Notes: a model not told the origin generated them from the sequence alone. A stretch of DNA of 20,459 nucleotides from Bacteroidota bacterium (GCA_008501835.1 QQUB01000299.1:1-20459); one strand, 5' to 3'; numbered from the stretch's first letter, positions 8,269 to 14,931 are shown. A program made the numbers and translations.

Positions 8269-8931
8269 ATGACGCGGAAACAAAGGAATATCCTCAACTT
8301 TTTAGCCCTGTTATTTTTACTGATCGTTTTACCGGTAGCAGCCCTCTATTTTTTGGATATGGGAGTCGACTATCGAAAGGAACTGCTCGCCGAACTCGGT
8401 GATCATGGTCAGGCCCCGGAATTCAGCCTTGTTAGTGTCAACGGGGATACCATAAACCAAAATTCTCTAAAGAATCATATAGCCCTGGTGAACTTCATGG
8501 GCTTCAACCAGGGAAGCTTACAAGAGGATGTGAAAGGTCAGAGTCTGAAAAAACTCAATGGTCAATTTGGTGACCGTGAGGAGGTGATCTTTTTGAATTT
8601 CATTTCTAAATCAGCAAGTGATTCCTTGGACTTTATTAATGTGCGTTCATTTCTGGAAAGTAATGAGTTGGAAACATGTGAAAAGTGTTATTTTGTGTTT
8701 GCCGGAAAATCAGAAATGGAAAGCCTTGCCACGGACGGTTTTGGAATGACCTTTGAAAATGGTATGAATGTTCTGAACAATGCTTCTCTTGCTCTCTGCG
8801 ACAAAACGGGAACCATAAAAAGGTATTACAACCTTGAGGATAAAGCTGATGAACAACTGCTGGTCAGACATGTTATTATGTTCCTGCCGGCAGGCGAGGG
8901 CAGGGAAGGAGATTTTGAAATTATTGAATAG
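8269..8931 (+). CDS. SCO1/SenC-like thioredoxin-fold protein lacking copper ligands
   Basis: This 220-residue membrane-anchored protein (helix about 8-28) has a periplasmic thioredoxin-like domain. Its place between subunit IV and DUF420 is where Bacteroidota carry SCO, the CuA-site copper chaperone. Family landmarks remain: APEFSLVSVNGDTI (49-62) and LALCDKTGTIKRYYN (174-188). However, the CxxxC copper motif expected near residues 77-84 reads MGFNQGSL, and the copper-ligand His expected just before the LALCDKTG strand is replaced by Asn170/171. A CEKC pair occurs elsewhere (C137, C140). It is therefore probably a non-copper SCO paralogue or one with changed chemistry. ATG at 8269 was chosen over the GTG immediately before it at 8266. 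A terminator lies just upstream, so expression needs read-through or its own promoter. Confidence 0.72.
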   Translation: MTRKQRNILNFLALLFLLIVLPVAALYFLDMGVDYRKELLAELGDHGQAPEFSLVSVNGDTINQNSLKNHIALVNFMGFNQGSLQEDVKGQSLKKLNGQFGDREEVIFLNFISKSASDSLDFINVRSFLESNELETCEKCYFVFAGKSEMESLATDGFGMTFENGMNVLNNASLALCDKTGTIKRYYNLEDKADEQLLVRHVIMFLPAGEGREGDFEIIE

Positions 8932-8961
8932 GTTTGTTGAATTTTTAGTTCACTCTGAATA

Positions 8962-9540
8962 ATGGAAGAAAATTTACAGTTAGCAGCAAAATTAAAAAAA
9001 TGGGCCTGGGCAATCAGTGCACTTGTTATCGCTTTAGTTGTAATGATGCGGGAAGTGAAAATTCCTTTGCCGGAAGGTGTGGATCTGGGATTTTTGCCGC
9101 CTTTTCATGCATCGGTAAACGCTATTACTGCTTTGGTCCTGATCGCTGCATTTTGGTTTATTCGCAAGAAAAATATTGAGATGCACCGTAAATTGATTTA
9201 TCTGGCCATTGGATTGTCAGTGATCTTTTTGTTGTCTTATGTTTCTTACCATATCACTATGCCGGAAACCATTTTCGGAGATATGAATCACGATGGAGTT
9301 TTGAGTGATGAGGAAAAATTGGCTGTAGGCAGTACCAGAATGGTGTATTTAATCATTTTGGGAACACATATTCTATTAGCTGGTATCATTCTTCCCTTTA
9401 TTCTTTTTACCTTTATCCGTGCTTACACCAACCAGATCGCCAAACACAGAAAAATGGCGAGGTGGGTATTTCCCCTTTGGTTGTATGTAGCCATCACCGG
9501 CCCTGTTTGTTATTTGATGTTATTACCTTATTACGGTTAA
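8962..9540 (+). CDS. DUF420 family membrane protein with EF-hand-like loop
   Basis: This 192-residue integral membrane protein of the DUF420 family is usually found beside SCO and oxidase assembly genes; its biochemical role is not established. Hydrophobic helices are at about 14-30, 48-67, 77-98, 127-153 and 167-188. Conserved membrane His residues are visible in FLPPFHASVNA (H49), SYHIT (H97), THILLAG (H136) and near KHRKMARW (H162), a pattern suggesting metal or heme contact (inference). Between helices 3 and 4, residues 107-118 read DMNHDGVLSDEE, a perfect EF-hand calcium loop. It follows the SCO-like gene by 30 bases and precedes the small CxxC protein by 10 bases, so the three are likely co-transcribed. 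Confidence 0.85.
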   Translation: MEENLQLAAKLKKWAWAISALVIALVVMMREVKIPLPEGVDLGFLPPFHASVNAITALVLIAAFWFIRKKNIEMHRKLIYLAIGLSVIFLLSYVSYHITMPETIFGDMNHDGVLSDEEKLAVGSTRMVYLIILGTHILLAGIILPFILFTFIRAYTNQIAKHRKMARWVFPLWLYVAITGPVCYLMLLPYYG

Positions 9541-9550
9541 AATTTTCAAC

Positions 9551-9826
9551 ATGAGCTTAAGAAGTATCAGAAAGAAGTTTTTTATCCTTACGTTTTGCCT
9601 TACAGTAGGTTTTACCACCCAGGTGACTACTCCGGTGGAGGCTCAATGTCCAATGTGTAGAATGTCTGCAGAATCCAATCTGGCAAATGGTGGAACCGAA
9701 GGAAAAGGATTGAATACAGGTATTCTTTATTTATTAGCCCTGCCTTACGCACTTATTGGCGGTTTAGGTTATGTCTGGTATCGTAATAAGAAAAGATCAG
9801 GCATAGAAGAGGGTGCTCCTTATTAA
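9551..9826 (+). CDS. Small exported membrane protein with CPMC motif
   Basis: This 91-residue protein has a probable signal peptide (residues 1-31, cleavage around VEA|Q). A short mature N-terminus follows with CPMC (C33, C36), then the segment RMSAESNLANGGTEGKGLNTG. A single hydrophobic helix (about 57-77) precedes a basic tail. I recognise the CPMC...AESNL...GKGLN...GILY pattern as a small conserved Bacteroidota protein that accompanies DUF420/SCO genes, but no function is known to me. The two Cys facing the periplasm could bind copper or zinc or act in thiol exchange (inference). It is the last gene of the + strand block. Confidence 0.75.
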   Translation: MSLRSIRKKFFILTFCLTVGFTTQVTTPVEAQCPMCRMSAESNLANGGTEGKGLNTGILYLLALPYALIGGLGYVWYRNKKRSGIEEGAPY

Positions 9827-9843
9827 AAAACAAGGTTTTTTAA
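9823..9843 (+). terminator. Weak A/T-rich hairpin at the end of the CPMC gene
   Basis: TTAAAAAAC (9823-9831), a 3-base loop and GTTTTTTAA (9835-9843) form a perfect 9-bp stem that starts within the stop codon. With only one G-C pair it is thermodynamically weak. It may act together with the inverted repeats that follow to end transcription from both directions, because the next gene is convergent. Confidence 0.35.
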
Positions 9844-9960
9844 ATTCGATATTCAGTGTTCCATATTCGACATTCGTTATTCTGTTAATAATGCAGAGCA
9901 GAATATCGAATACTGAACCTGCCTTCCTTTGCGCAGCAGGCAAGGTATCCAATAACGAAG
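9844..9960. repeat. Convergent-gene spacer made of degenerate ATTCGATATTCG words with inverted arms
   Basis: The left half repeats variants of ATTCGATATTCAG, CATATTCG and CATTCGTTATTC. The right half carries the same words in reverse complement. ATTCGATATTC (9844-9854) is perfectly inverted at 9901-9911, TATTCTG (9878-9884) at 9899-9905, and TTCGTTATT (9873-9881) at 9951-9959. Some of these pairings cross, so several alternative hairpins are possible. A GC-richer insert at about 9918-9944, containing CCTGC...GCAGG, interrupts the right arm. The element fills the gap between two convergent genes, where a bidirectional terminator would be expected. Confidence 0.6.
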
Positions 9961-9980
9961 TGTAATCAAAAAACATCCAC

Positions 9981-11207
9981 TTACCGTTCCATTTCTGTAG
10001 CTTGTCTCAACTCCATTACAGATCGGTATTCGATTAGTGCTTGTTCCAGGCAATCCATGGCCTTTTCCAGCTTTTCTTCATTGAGAACGTAGGCAATCCT
10101 CACTTCGTCAGTTCCCAGTTCATCCTGGGCATAGAATGCATTACCCGGAGCTAACATCAAACTGGCACCCTGGTATTCAAATTCTTCCAGCAACCATTTA
10201 CAAAACTCCTCAGCACTCTCGATTGGAAATCTTGCGAAACAATAAAATGCACCGCCCGGTAAATAACTGGTAACTCCTTCCATTTTTTGCAGGCGATTAA
10301 AAACAACCTGCCGGCGACGATCATAGGTGTTTTTGGTTTCCCGCAGGTAAAGATCATCCATTTCAACTAATGCCTCTCCAAGTATCTGTCCAAGTCCGGG
10401 AGGACTTAAACGTAAGCTGGCATATTTGGCTACAGCCTTTATTATTTCTTCATTTTTAGTGACTATCGCTCCAATGCGGGCTCCGCAGGCACTGTATCTT
10501 TTTGAAATGGAATCCAAAACTACCACGTGATCTTCTATTCCCTTTATGTTCAGGGCAGAAAAAAACTGTTGACCGTCATAACAGAATTCCCGGTAAACTT
10601 CGTCGACAAAAAAGAAAAGGTCATGTTTTTTGACTATCTCACCTAGTTGGAGCAGGGTTTCTTTGTCATATAAGCATCCTGTAGGGTTGTTGGGGTTGGT
10701 GATCATGATCCCTTTGGTTTTAGGGCCAATCATTGCTTCAAAGGCTTCAGGAGAAGGCAGGGCGAAACCTGTTTCGATTTTGGTCGTGATGGGTTTGATG
10801 GATACATTGGCCATATGGGCAAAACCATTGTAATTGGCGTAATAGGGTTGTGGAATGACTATTTCGTCCCCTTCATTCAGGCATGCGTTGAAAATAAGCT
10901 GAGTAGCCTCAGATGCCCCGGTCGTTATGATAATATTTTCAGGTTGGACAATCATGTCAAACTTTTCATAGTACCCAACCATTTTTTTGCGGTAGGATTC
11001 GTAACCAACTGCCGGGCTATACTCCAAAATATCAATATTGGTGTTTTGGACCTTTTCAATGGCTTCAGCAGGGGTTTTAATATCCGGTTGACCAATATTC
11101 AAGTGGTAGATATGTTTTCCTTTTGCTTTAGCCTCCTCGGCAATGGCAATCAGTTTGCGAAAAGGAGAAATGGGAACCTGAAGTGCACGTTTGGAAATAT
11201 TTGGCAT
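9981..11207 (-). CDS. PLP-dependent class I/II aminotransferase (aspartate aminotransferase-like)
   Basis: This 408-residue cytoplasmic fold-type I aminotransferase moves an amino group between amino acids and 2-oxo acids through pyridoxal phosphate. Landmarks appear in order: LNIGQPDIKTP (36-46), the substrate-side YSPAVGYESYR (63-73), TTGASEA (95-101) for cofactor phosphate, ITNPNNPTG (169-177), FVDEVY (200-205) with D202 pairing the pyridine N and Y205, SISKRYSACGARIG with K236 as the Schiff-base lysine and R244, and RIAYVLNEE near residue 373 with the carboxylate-binding Arg. Length and motifs fit the AspC/AraT-like branch. Substrate cannot be fixed from sequence, so no symbol is given. 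It is convergent with the + strand oxidase block and stands alone. Confidence 0.92.
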   Translation of the reverse strand: MPNISKRALQVPISPFRKLIAIAEEAKAKGKHIYHLNIGQPDIKTPAEAIEKVQNTNIDILEYSPAVGYESYRKKMVGYYEKFDMIVQPENIIITTGASEATQLIFNACLNEGDEIVIPQPYYANYNGFAHMANVSIKPITTKIETGFALPSPEAFEAMIGPKTKGIMITNPNNPTGCLYDKETLLQLGEIVKKHDLFFFVDEVYREFCYDGQQFFSALNIKGIEDHVVVLDSISKRYSACGARIGAIVTKNEEIIKAVAKYASLRLSPPGLGQILGEALVEMDDLYLRETKNTYDRRRQVVFNRLQKMEGVTSYLPGGAFYCFARFPIESAEEFCKWLLEEFEYQGASLMLAPGNAFYAQDELGTDEVRIAYVLNEEKLEKAMDCLEQALIEYRSVMELRQATEMER

Positions 11208-11233
11208 CTGAATGTAGTAATTTGGTAAGACTG

Positions 11234-11241
11234 CAAATTTA
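11234..11241 (-). promoter_or_regulatory. Candidate -7 element for the aminotransferase gene
   Basis: On the - strand these bases read TAAATTTG, an exact match to the Bacteroidota TAnnTTTG core, ending 26 bases before the ATG at 11207. No clear TTTG -33 element is seen about 20 bases upstream, so the call rests on the core and its position. Confidence 0.4.
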
Positions 11242-11311
11242 AGGTAAATAACTTTTTTAGAAGGTGAATGAATGTCATCATTTGAGGAGACATTTAAACT
11301 AAGGAATGTGC

Positions 11312-11333
11312 AAAAAAAAACACCGAAGTGTTT
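11312..11333 (-). terminator. Second - strand terminator with UUCG-type tetraloop
   Basis: Read on the - strand, AAACAC-TTCG-GTGTTT is followed by a T-run (nine consecutive A on the + strand at 11312-11320). The stem is only 6 bp, but the UUCG loop and long U tract make it a plausible intrinsic terminator. It lies about 100 bases beyond the stronger terminator at 11433-11463 and upstream of the aminotransferase promoter, so it may act as a backup stop or end a short transcript. Confidence 0.55.
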
Positions 11334-11418
11334 ATGCCGGTATCCGGGCGATTTTAGTGCAATTCAGATTTTTAGATGTACAAAACCCGGAGATTTTCCT
11401 TGATTGTTTTCAGAGAAT

Positions 11419-11463
11419 TTGACAAAAAATAAAAAGCCTGCTTCCGTTACAGAAGCAGGCTTT
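11419..11463 (-). terminator. Rho-independent terminator of the OmpA/helix-hairpin-helix unit
   Basis: AAAGCCTGCTTC (11433-11444) pairs perfectly with GAAGCAGGCTTT (11452-11463) across a 7-base loop, giving a 12-bp stem. On the - strand it is followed by a T-rich tract, TTTTTATTTTTTG. It begins about 20 bases after the stop codon of the coiled-coil gene. Confidence 0.92.
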
Positions 11464-11484
11464 ATGTTATCTAGTCAATAAAAA

Positions 11485-12459
11485 CTATTTAGGATCTTTT
11501 CCGCCCTTCAGGAAGTCCTGATAATTTTTGAGTTCATCCCACTTGCTTTCAGCAGCCAGTTTAGCCTGCTTTGGCCAGGTGGATGGGTCGGCGAGACGAT
11601 ATTTATCTCCTGCCTTATCGAGGATTCCCTGCAAGGTAGCTTCAGTAGCTTTTGCCAGGTCACTCCAGTTCTTGATGCCATCATCTTTCAGCAGACCTTC
11701 AATCTTAGGACCAATGCCTTCAACGACCTTCAGGTCTTCAGGGTTTGTGGAGAATCCGAGTTTTTTCACCAACAGTTTTTCTACTTTAGCCGGTGTTTCA
11801 AAACTACCGGTTGTCTCACGTCCGGCATCTGTAAATTTCTGGAATTCAATCAATTCATCCCATTTGCCGTCAACAGCCAGTTTAGCTTGTTTCGGCCATG
11901 TTTTTGGATCGTGCATTCTATAACGGGAACCAGCCTCCTCAAGGATTCCTTGAAGCTTATCCTGACTTGCTGCGGCCAGTGCGCCCCAGTCATTGATTCC
12001 TGCATCTTTTAACAGACCTTCGATCTTAGGTCCGATTCCTTCCACTATCTGGAGATTATCAGTTCCAAGGATGGCTGCATAACTTGTGTCACCACCATCG
12101 GCACCTCCGACTATCATTCCGGAATCATCCCCGCCTTCGAGGGCTTTATCAAGCTTGTGTTGTAAAATACTTTTATCTGCTTCACATAATCTGAGCGCAG
12201 ATTTATTGGCATTACTCTCTTTTTCCAGCTCTTCATGCTGATACTTCAATGCGACATAATCTTTTTCCATCGCGGTGAATTTAGCATGGTAATTATCTCT
12301 TTCAGCTGTAAGCTCAACAATCTGGTCTTTAAGCTTCTTACAGAACAATAACCAGTGTAAAAGCCAACCTAACAGAAAAGCACCGAGGGAACAAAGCAGC
12401 CACCACCAAAAGCAGTTTGGCATTCCCAGAAAATCCAGTAATATGATATGATCGTTCAT
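11485..12459 (-). CDS. Membrane-anchored coiled-coil protein with two helix-hairpin-helix-type repeats
   Basis: This 324-residue protein of unassigned role has an N-terminal Trp/Leu-rich membrane helix (about 15-39). A predicted coiled coil (about 42-108, heptad-like, many Glu and Lys) and a Gly/Asp-rich linker (109-128) follow. Two copies of a 75-residue domain come next, at residues 135-209 and 242-316, exactly 107 residues apart with no gaps. Each copy starts with a helix-hairpin-helix-like core, VEGIGPKIEGLLKDxGI, and later has a KxWPKQAKLA motif and KWDEL. Similar EGIGPKI domains occur in Bacteroidota proteins (DUF4332-like) and as extensions of other proteins; DNA binding is possible but not shown. 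The gene starts 27 bases after the OmpA-family gene and shares its transcript, suggesting a joint envelope role. Confidence 0.8.
   Translation of the reverse strand: MNDHIILLDFLGMPNCFWWWLLCSLGAFLLGWLLHWLLFCKKLKDQIVELTAERDNYHAKFTAMEKDYVALKYQHEELEKESNANKSALRLCEADKSILQHKLDKALEGGDDSGMIVGGADGGDTSYAAILGTDNLQIVEGIGPKIEGLLKDAGINDWGALAAASQDKLQGILEEAGSRYRMHDPKTWPKQAKLAVDGKWDELIEFQKFTDAGRETTGSFETPAKVEKLLVKKLGFSTNPEDLKVVEGIGPKIEGLLKDDGIKNWSDLAKATEATLQGILDKAGDKYRLADPSTWPKQAKLAAESKWDELKNYQDFLKGGKDPK
11512..11736 (-). repeat. Second copy of the 75-residue EGIGPKI domain (coding repeat)
   Basis: It encodes residues 242-316 of the coiled-coil protein, from DLKVVEGIGPK to NYQDF. It aligns without gaps to the copy at 11833-12057. 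The protein similarity is stronger than the DNA similarity, so this is an old internal duplication under selection. Confidence 0.8.
11833..12057 (-). repeat. First copy of the 75-residue EGIGPKI domain (coding repeat)
   Basis: It encodes residues 135-209, from NLQIVEGIGPK to EFQKF, and is the partner of the copy at 11512-11736. The linker between the two copies (residues 210-241) is unrelated to either. Confidence 0.8.
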
Positions 12460-12486
12460 TTTATTGTTGTTTTGTTTTGTTAAAGA

Positions 12487-13332
12487 TTATTGTTTAATCA
12501 AACGTACTTCTGCACGGCGGTTTTCCTGGCGCCCGGCTTCTGTATTATTGGAAGCAACCGGCTGAGATTCGCCTTTATGATCCACGGAGATCAAATCCCT
12601 GCTCACACCTTTATCAAGCAGTATATCACGAACTCTTTCAGCACGTTTTAAACTAAGCCGTAAATTCAGCGTATCACTGCCTGTATTATCAGCATGACCG
12701 GTAATGGTGATTTTTTCACCGGAGGTTTTAACCCTTTCCGCTAGTTTGTCGAGGTATTCGTCCACAGCCGGATCTGCAATTCTTGTGGTTGAGTTGGTTG
12801 GGAATCGAATAATCGTTCTATCTTCCAGCTCTACCAACTCAGGAGCTTCGTCCTGTTTTTCCGGTTCTATCCAGTCAAAGGCTCCCGCATTGAAAAATCC
12901 GGTTCTGGTATCGTCCCCTTCATCAATTAGACGGGCTCTGAAGCGCACTCTGTCATCAGGAATGTCAGGGAACAATTTTCGGATCTCTTCAGCTCGGGCG
13001 AATCCCAAATTATCAAGGCTATCAGGCTTTGCCTCGTTTTCGTAATAGAAACCGGTGATCTGAAGAATGTTGTCATCCGTTTGTCCGGCAAGCACCCTGT
13101 CTTTTAAATTTTCATAACCATCATTGGTGAAAATTTCAGGATTGTCCCAACCGGAATCCATTGCATAGCGGGTTGGAGCACTTGGTGGTTGCACATCAGT
13201 AGAATCGGTTACTGTTTCAGTAGTCGCATCTCCGGTCCAGGAGGTACAACATTCTTCAATACATCCTTTGTACGCTACAACGGAGTATAGTAACCAGACC
13301 AACAACATTAGTAGTACTTTTGGTAAAGACAT
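12487..13332 (-). CDS. OmpA-family envelope protein with a degenerate extra OmpA-like half
   Basis: This 281-residue exported protein has a hydrophobic N-terminus (about 4-21) acting as a signal or anchor. The Cys-rich start of the mature part (C24, C28, C29) gives no clean lipobox. The C-terminal domain (about 172-281) is a standard OmpA peptidoglycan-binding domain: ITGHADNTGSDTLNLRLSLKRAERV (D215 and the N/L/S/RA helix) and GRQENRRAEV with R272. Residues about 88-137 look like a second, eroded copy: QITGFYYENE...LGFARAEEIRKLF...DDRVRF matches the spacing of the intact domain but lacks the ligand-binding residues. It is the first gene of a two-gene unit with the coiled-coil protein and probably ties the outer membrane or periplasm to peptidoglycan. 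Confidence 0.85.
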   Translation of the reverse strand: MSLPKVLLMLLVWLLYSVVAYKGCIEECCTSWTGDATTETVTDSTDVQPPSAPTRYAMDSGWDNPEIFTNDGYENLKDRVLAGQTDDNILQITGFYYENEAKPDSLDNLGFARAEEIRKLFPDIPDDRVRFRARLIDEGDDTRTGFFNAGAFDWIEPEKQDEAPELVELEDRTIIRFPTNSTTRIADPAVDEYLDKLAERVKTSGEKITITGHADNTGSDTLNLRLSLKRAERVRDILLDKGVSRDLISVDHKGESQPVASNNTEAGRQENRRAEVRLIKQ

Positions 13333-13420
13333 AGTTGGTTTGAATTATATTAGTAAAAGTGAATAATTTCAAATTCAAACGGCAGGGGATCAATATTTTT
13401 AATAATTGAAAACCCTTGCA

Positions 13421-13428
13421 CAAAATTA
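13421..13428 (-). promoter_or_regulatory. Candidate -7 element for the OmpA-family unit
   Basis: On the - strand the bases read TAATTTTG, matching TAnnTTTG. It lies 88 bases upstream of the ATG at 13332, implying an 80-base leader. No TTTG is found at the usual -33 distance, so support is limited to the core. Confidence 0.3.
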
Positions 13429-13504
13429 TCTAACTGACAAAATGGGTTTTGTTTATCCATTTTTTGCCAGGAAAAGTTTAGGTCGGGCGTCTTATATAAT
13501 GTTA

Positions 13505-13521
13505 GGACATAAAAAATGTCC
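13505..13521. promoter_or_regulatory. GGACAT-N5-ATGTCC inverted repeat, possible operator
   Basis: A perfect 6-bp inverted repeat surrounds five A residues, about 80 bases upstream of the candidate -7 element of the OmpA-family unit. The symmetry and A-rich centre suit a dimeric regulator site, but no regulator gene is nearby. It may be chance in an A/T-rich gap. Confidence 0.25.
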
Positions 13522-13752
13522 GGAAGTAACAAAGGTATGAAGAGGGAAGGGAGATGATTGTTAAAAAGCGAATCAACCCCCAGGTAGGACAAACAATATT
13601 CTCAAAAGCATACTATCCACAAAACAATATGCCCTGTCTCAAATATAATGTAATGTAAATAGATTTAAAACTTTTTTTCCCTTTTTTGATCCATTTTATT
13701 GGTAATGGTTTGAAATGGAAATCATTGGTAAACAATAATCAGGCAAAGGAGA

Positions 13753-14040
13753 AGGCTAAGGCTAAGGAAATCATGGGTGAATTTTTCCCAGCATTGGTCT
13801 GCTAATTGTTTTTTTATCACAGAGCTTACCGTGAAGTCACAAAGGGCACTGAGGAGCAAAATAGCTCCATAAACCCTCCCGGCATTTCATGTGCACTCGA
13901 TATAAAATCTCCATCAGGATTTCACTATGCTCAATTTGAACCCCTTGAACAATTTGAACCAAGCCCTGTCGAGGTACCCATTAATTTGGTGCCAATATTT
14001 TAGCATCAAATTACTTCTTCCTCGGCCTCAGCCATAGCCT
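13753..14040. repeat. Inverted pair of GGCTAAGG word arrays
   Basis: AGGCTAAGGCTAAGG (13753-13767) and the reverse complement of 14026-14040 agree at 13 of 15 positions, enclosing 258 bases. Each arm is a short degenerate array of GGCTAAG/GGCTGAG. It is the third intergenic region in the window with this design, each using a different word. Confidence 0.45.
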
Positions 14041-14049
14041 GTTCAAACG

Positions 14050-14931
14050 CTACTTGAACGACTTTAAAGCAGCGTTCGCAAAAACAGGTTGGTCCGTTGC
14101 CAGGACATCAACACCGGCTTTTAAGCAATCGTGGTAAATATGCTTACCTCGTGCGGTGGCTCTATTATCAATATTGCCCATGGTGCCCAGGATACATAAA
14201 ATGCCCTTGGCATGTAAAGTTTCGTACAGCTCAGGCTCAGACATTCGGGTTCCAGTGAACGCAATGAGGTTCCTGGCAGGAATGCCTGTTTTTTTAATGC
14301 GCTCCCATTCTTCCATATTACGAATAGAGGCTGAGATCATCATTTCCTGGGTGAGTTTATAGGCTTCCTCGGCTCCCTCAGCAGTATAGGTGATGAGAAC
14401 TACCTGGTCCGTCATGTCGTATTTTTCAATTGTACGGATGACCTTTTCATAGGGTACTCCTCTTTTTATATCAACCTTGAGAATAACTCCGCGGGGCTTT
14501 GCCCATTTGAGCACATTGATAAATGTTGGAACCGTAAAAGGCGTAATATTGCCAAAATCGTCCAGCAATTGTACATTACTTATTTCCGACCAATAAGTTT
14601 TCGAAACCAGTCCTGAAGCGGTGGTTGTTCTTTCCAGGGATTTGTCGTGCATTAGAATCAGAACGCCGTCAGCGGTAATATTGACATCCATTTCAAGTAG
14701 AGCATTCGGAACCCTGTTCAGGGTGTATTCGAATGTGGGAATTGCGTTTTCAGGATAACCTTTAATATAACGGCCTCCACGATGTGCACTGATGAAGTAT
14801 TGTGGAGATTTTTCGTTGTAATGCAGGGTTTCAATTACACTTGTTTTCTCCACTGGATTTTGTGTGGGAGACAAGCAGAAAACAGCAGTAAGCACTACTG
14901 CCAAAAGCAGGAGGGAATTCTTAAATTTCAT
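14050..14931 (-). CDS. Secreted glycerophosphodiester phosphodiesterase family protein
   Basis: This 293-residue GDPD-family TIM-barrel enzyme is predicted to hydrolyse glycerophosphodiesters to glycerol 3-phosphate and an alcohol, or a related phosphodiester. A signal peptide or anchor covers residues 1-20; C19 lies in AVFC, which is not a good lipobox. Catalytic and metal-site residues are all present: H50-R51 (AHRGG), E61-N62 (YPENA), E80 and D82 (LEMDVN), and H95-D96 (MHDKSLERTT). The C-terminal half keeps VLATDQPVFA, typical of the family's end. It is a single-gene unit on the - strand, divergent from the TonB-dependent receptor. Periplasmic or outer-membrane location fits a role in recovering phosphate and glycerol from lipid headgroups (inference). 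Substrate is undetermined. Confidence 0.9.
   Translation of the reverse strand: MKFKNSLLLLAVVLTAVFCLSPTQNPVEKTSVIETLHYNEKSPQYFISAHRGGRYIKGYPENAIPTFEYTLNRVPNALLEMDVNITADGVLILMHDKSLERTTTASGLVSKTYWSEISNVQLLDDFGNITPFTVPTFINVLKWAKPRGVILKVDIKRGVPYEKVIRTIEKYDMTDQVVLITYTAEGAEEAYKLTQEMMISASIRNMEEWERIKKTGIPARNLIAFTGTRMSEPELYETLHAKGILCILGTMGNIDNRATARGKHIYHDCLKAGVDVLATDQPVFANAALKSFK

Larger units (their letters stand above)
13333..14049. other. 717-base intergenic region without a convincing gene
   Basis: The region lies upstream of the OmpA-family gene and downstream of the phosphodiesterase gene, both on the - strand. The short open frames here lack a plausible start context or protein-like composition. 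It contains a - strand TAATTTTG promoter-like core (13421-13428); a GGACAT-AAAAA-ATGTCC inverted repeat (13505-13521); GGCTAAGG words (13753-13767) inverted at 14026-14040; a direct repeat CAATTTGAACC (13932-13942 and 13950-13960); and a hairpin TAATTTGGTGC/GCATCAAATTA (13982-13992/14003-14013) with a 10-base loop. The stretch around 13820-13860 (ACAGAGC...CACAAAGGGCACTGAGG) also resembles decayed low-complexity repeats. Overall it reads as a graveyard of small repeats plus one promoter. Confidence 0.6.

Noticed and set aside
8042..8269. 75-codon + strand frame overlapping the end of subunit IV
   Set aside because: It lies out of frame inside subunit IV and runs through the terminator hairpin, so it is a shadow frame.
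8966..9826. Searched for CRISPR, tRNA and transposase signatures here and across the window
   Set aside because: No regularly spaced short repeats, cloverleaf-like sequences or transposase motifs were seen; the regular repeats that exist are coding or degenerate intergenic words.
13350..13592. 80-codon open frame on the - strand upstream of the OmpA-family gene
   Set aside because: Composition is not protein-like (rich in Phe, Leu, Asn and Tyr from A/T-rich DNA), it covers a probable promoter and an inverted repeat, and no domain or signal is recognisable.
13806..14003. 65-codon open frame on the + strand in the large intergenic gap
   Set aside because: It is built from decayed repeat words (the QFEP-LEQ-FEP stretch is the translated CAATTTGAACC direct repeat) and has no start context.
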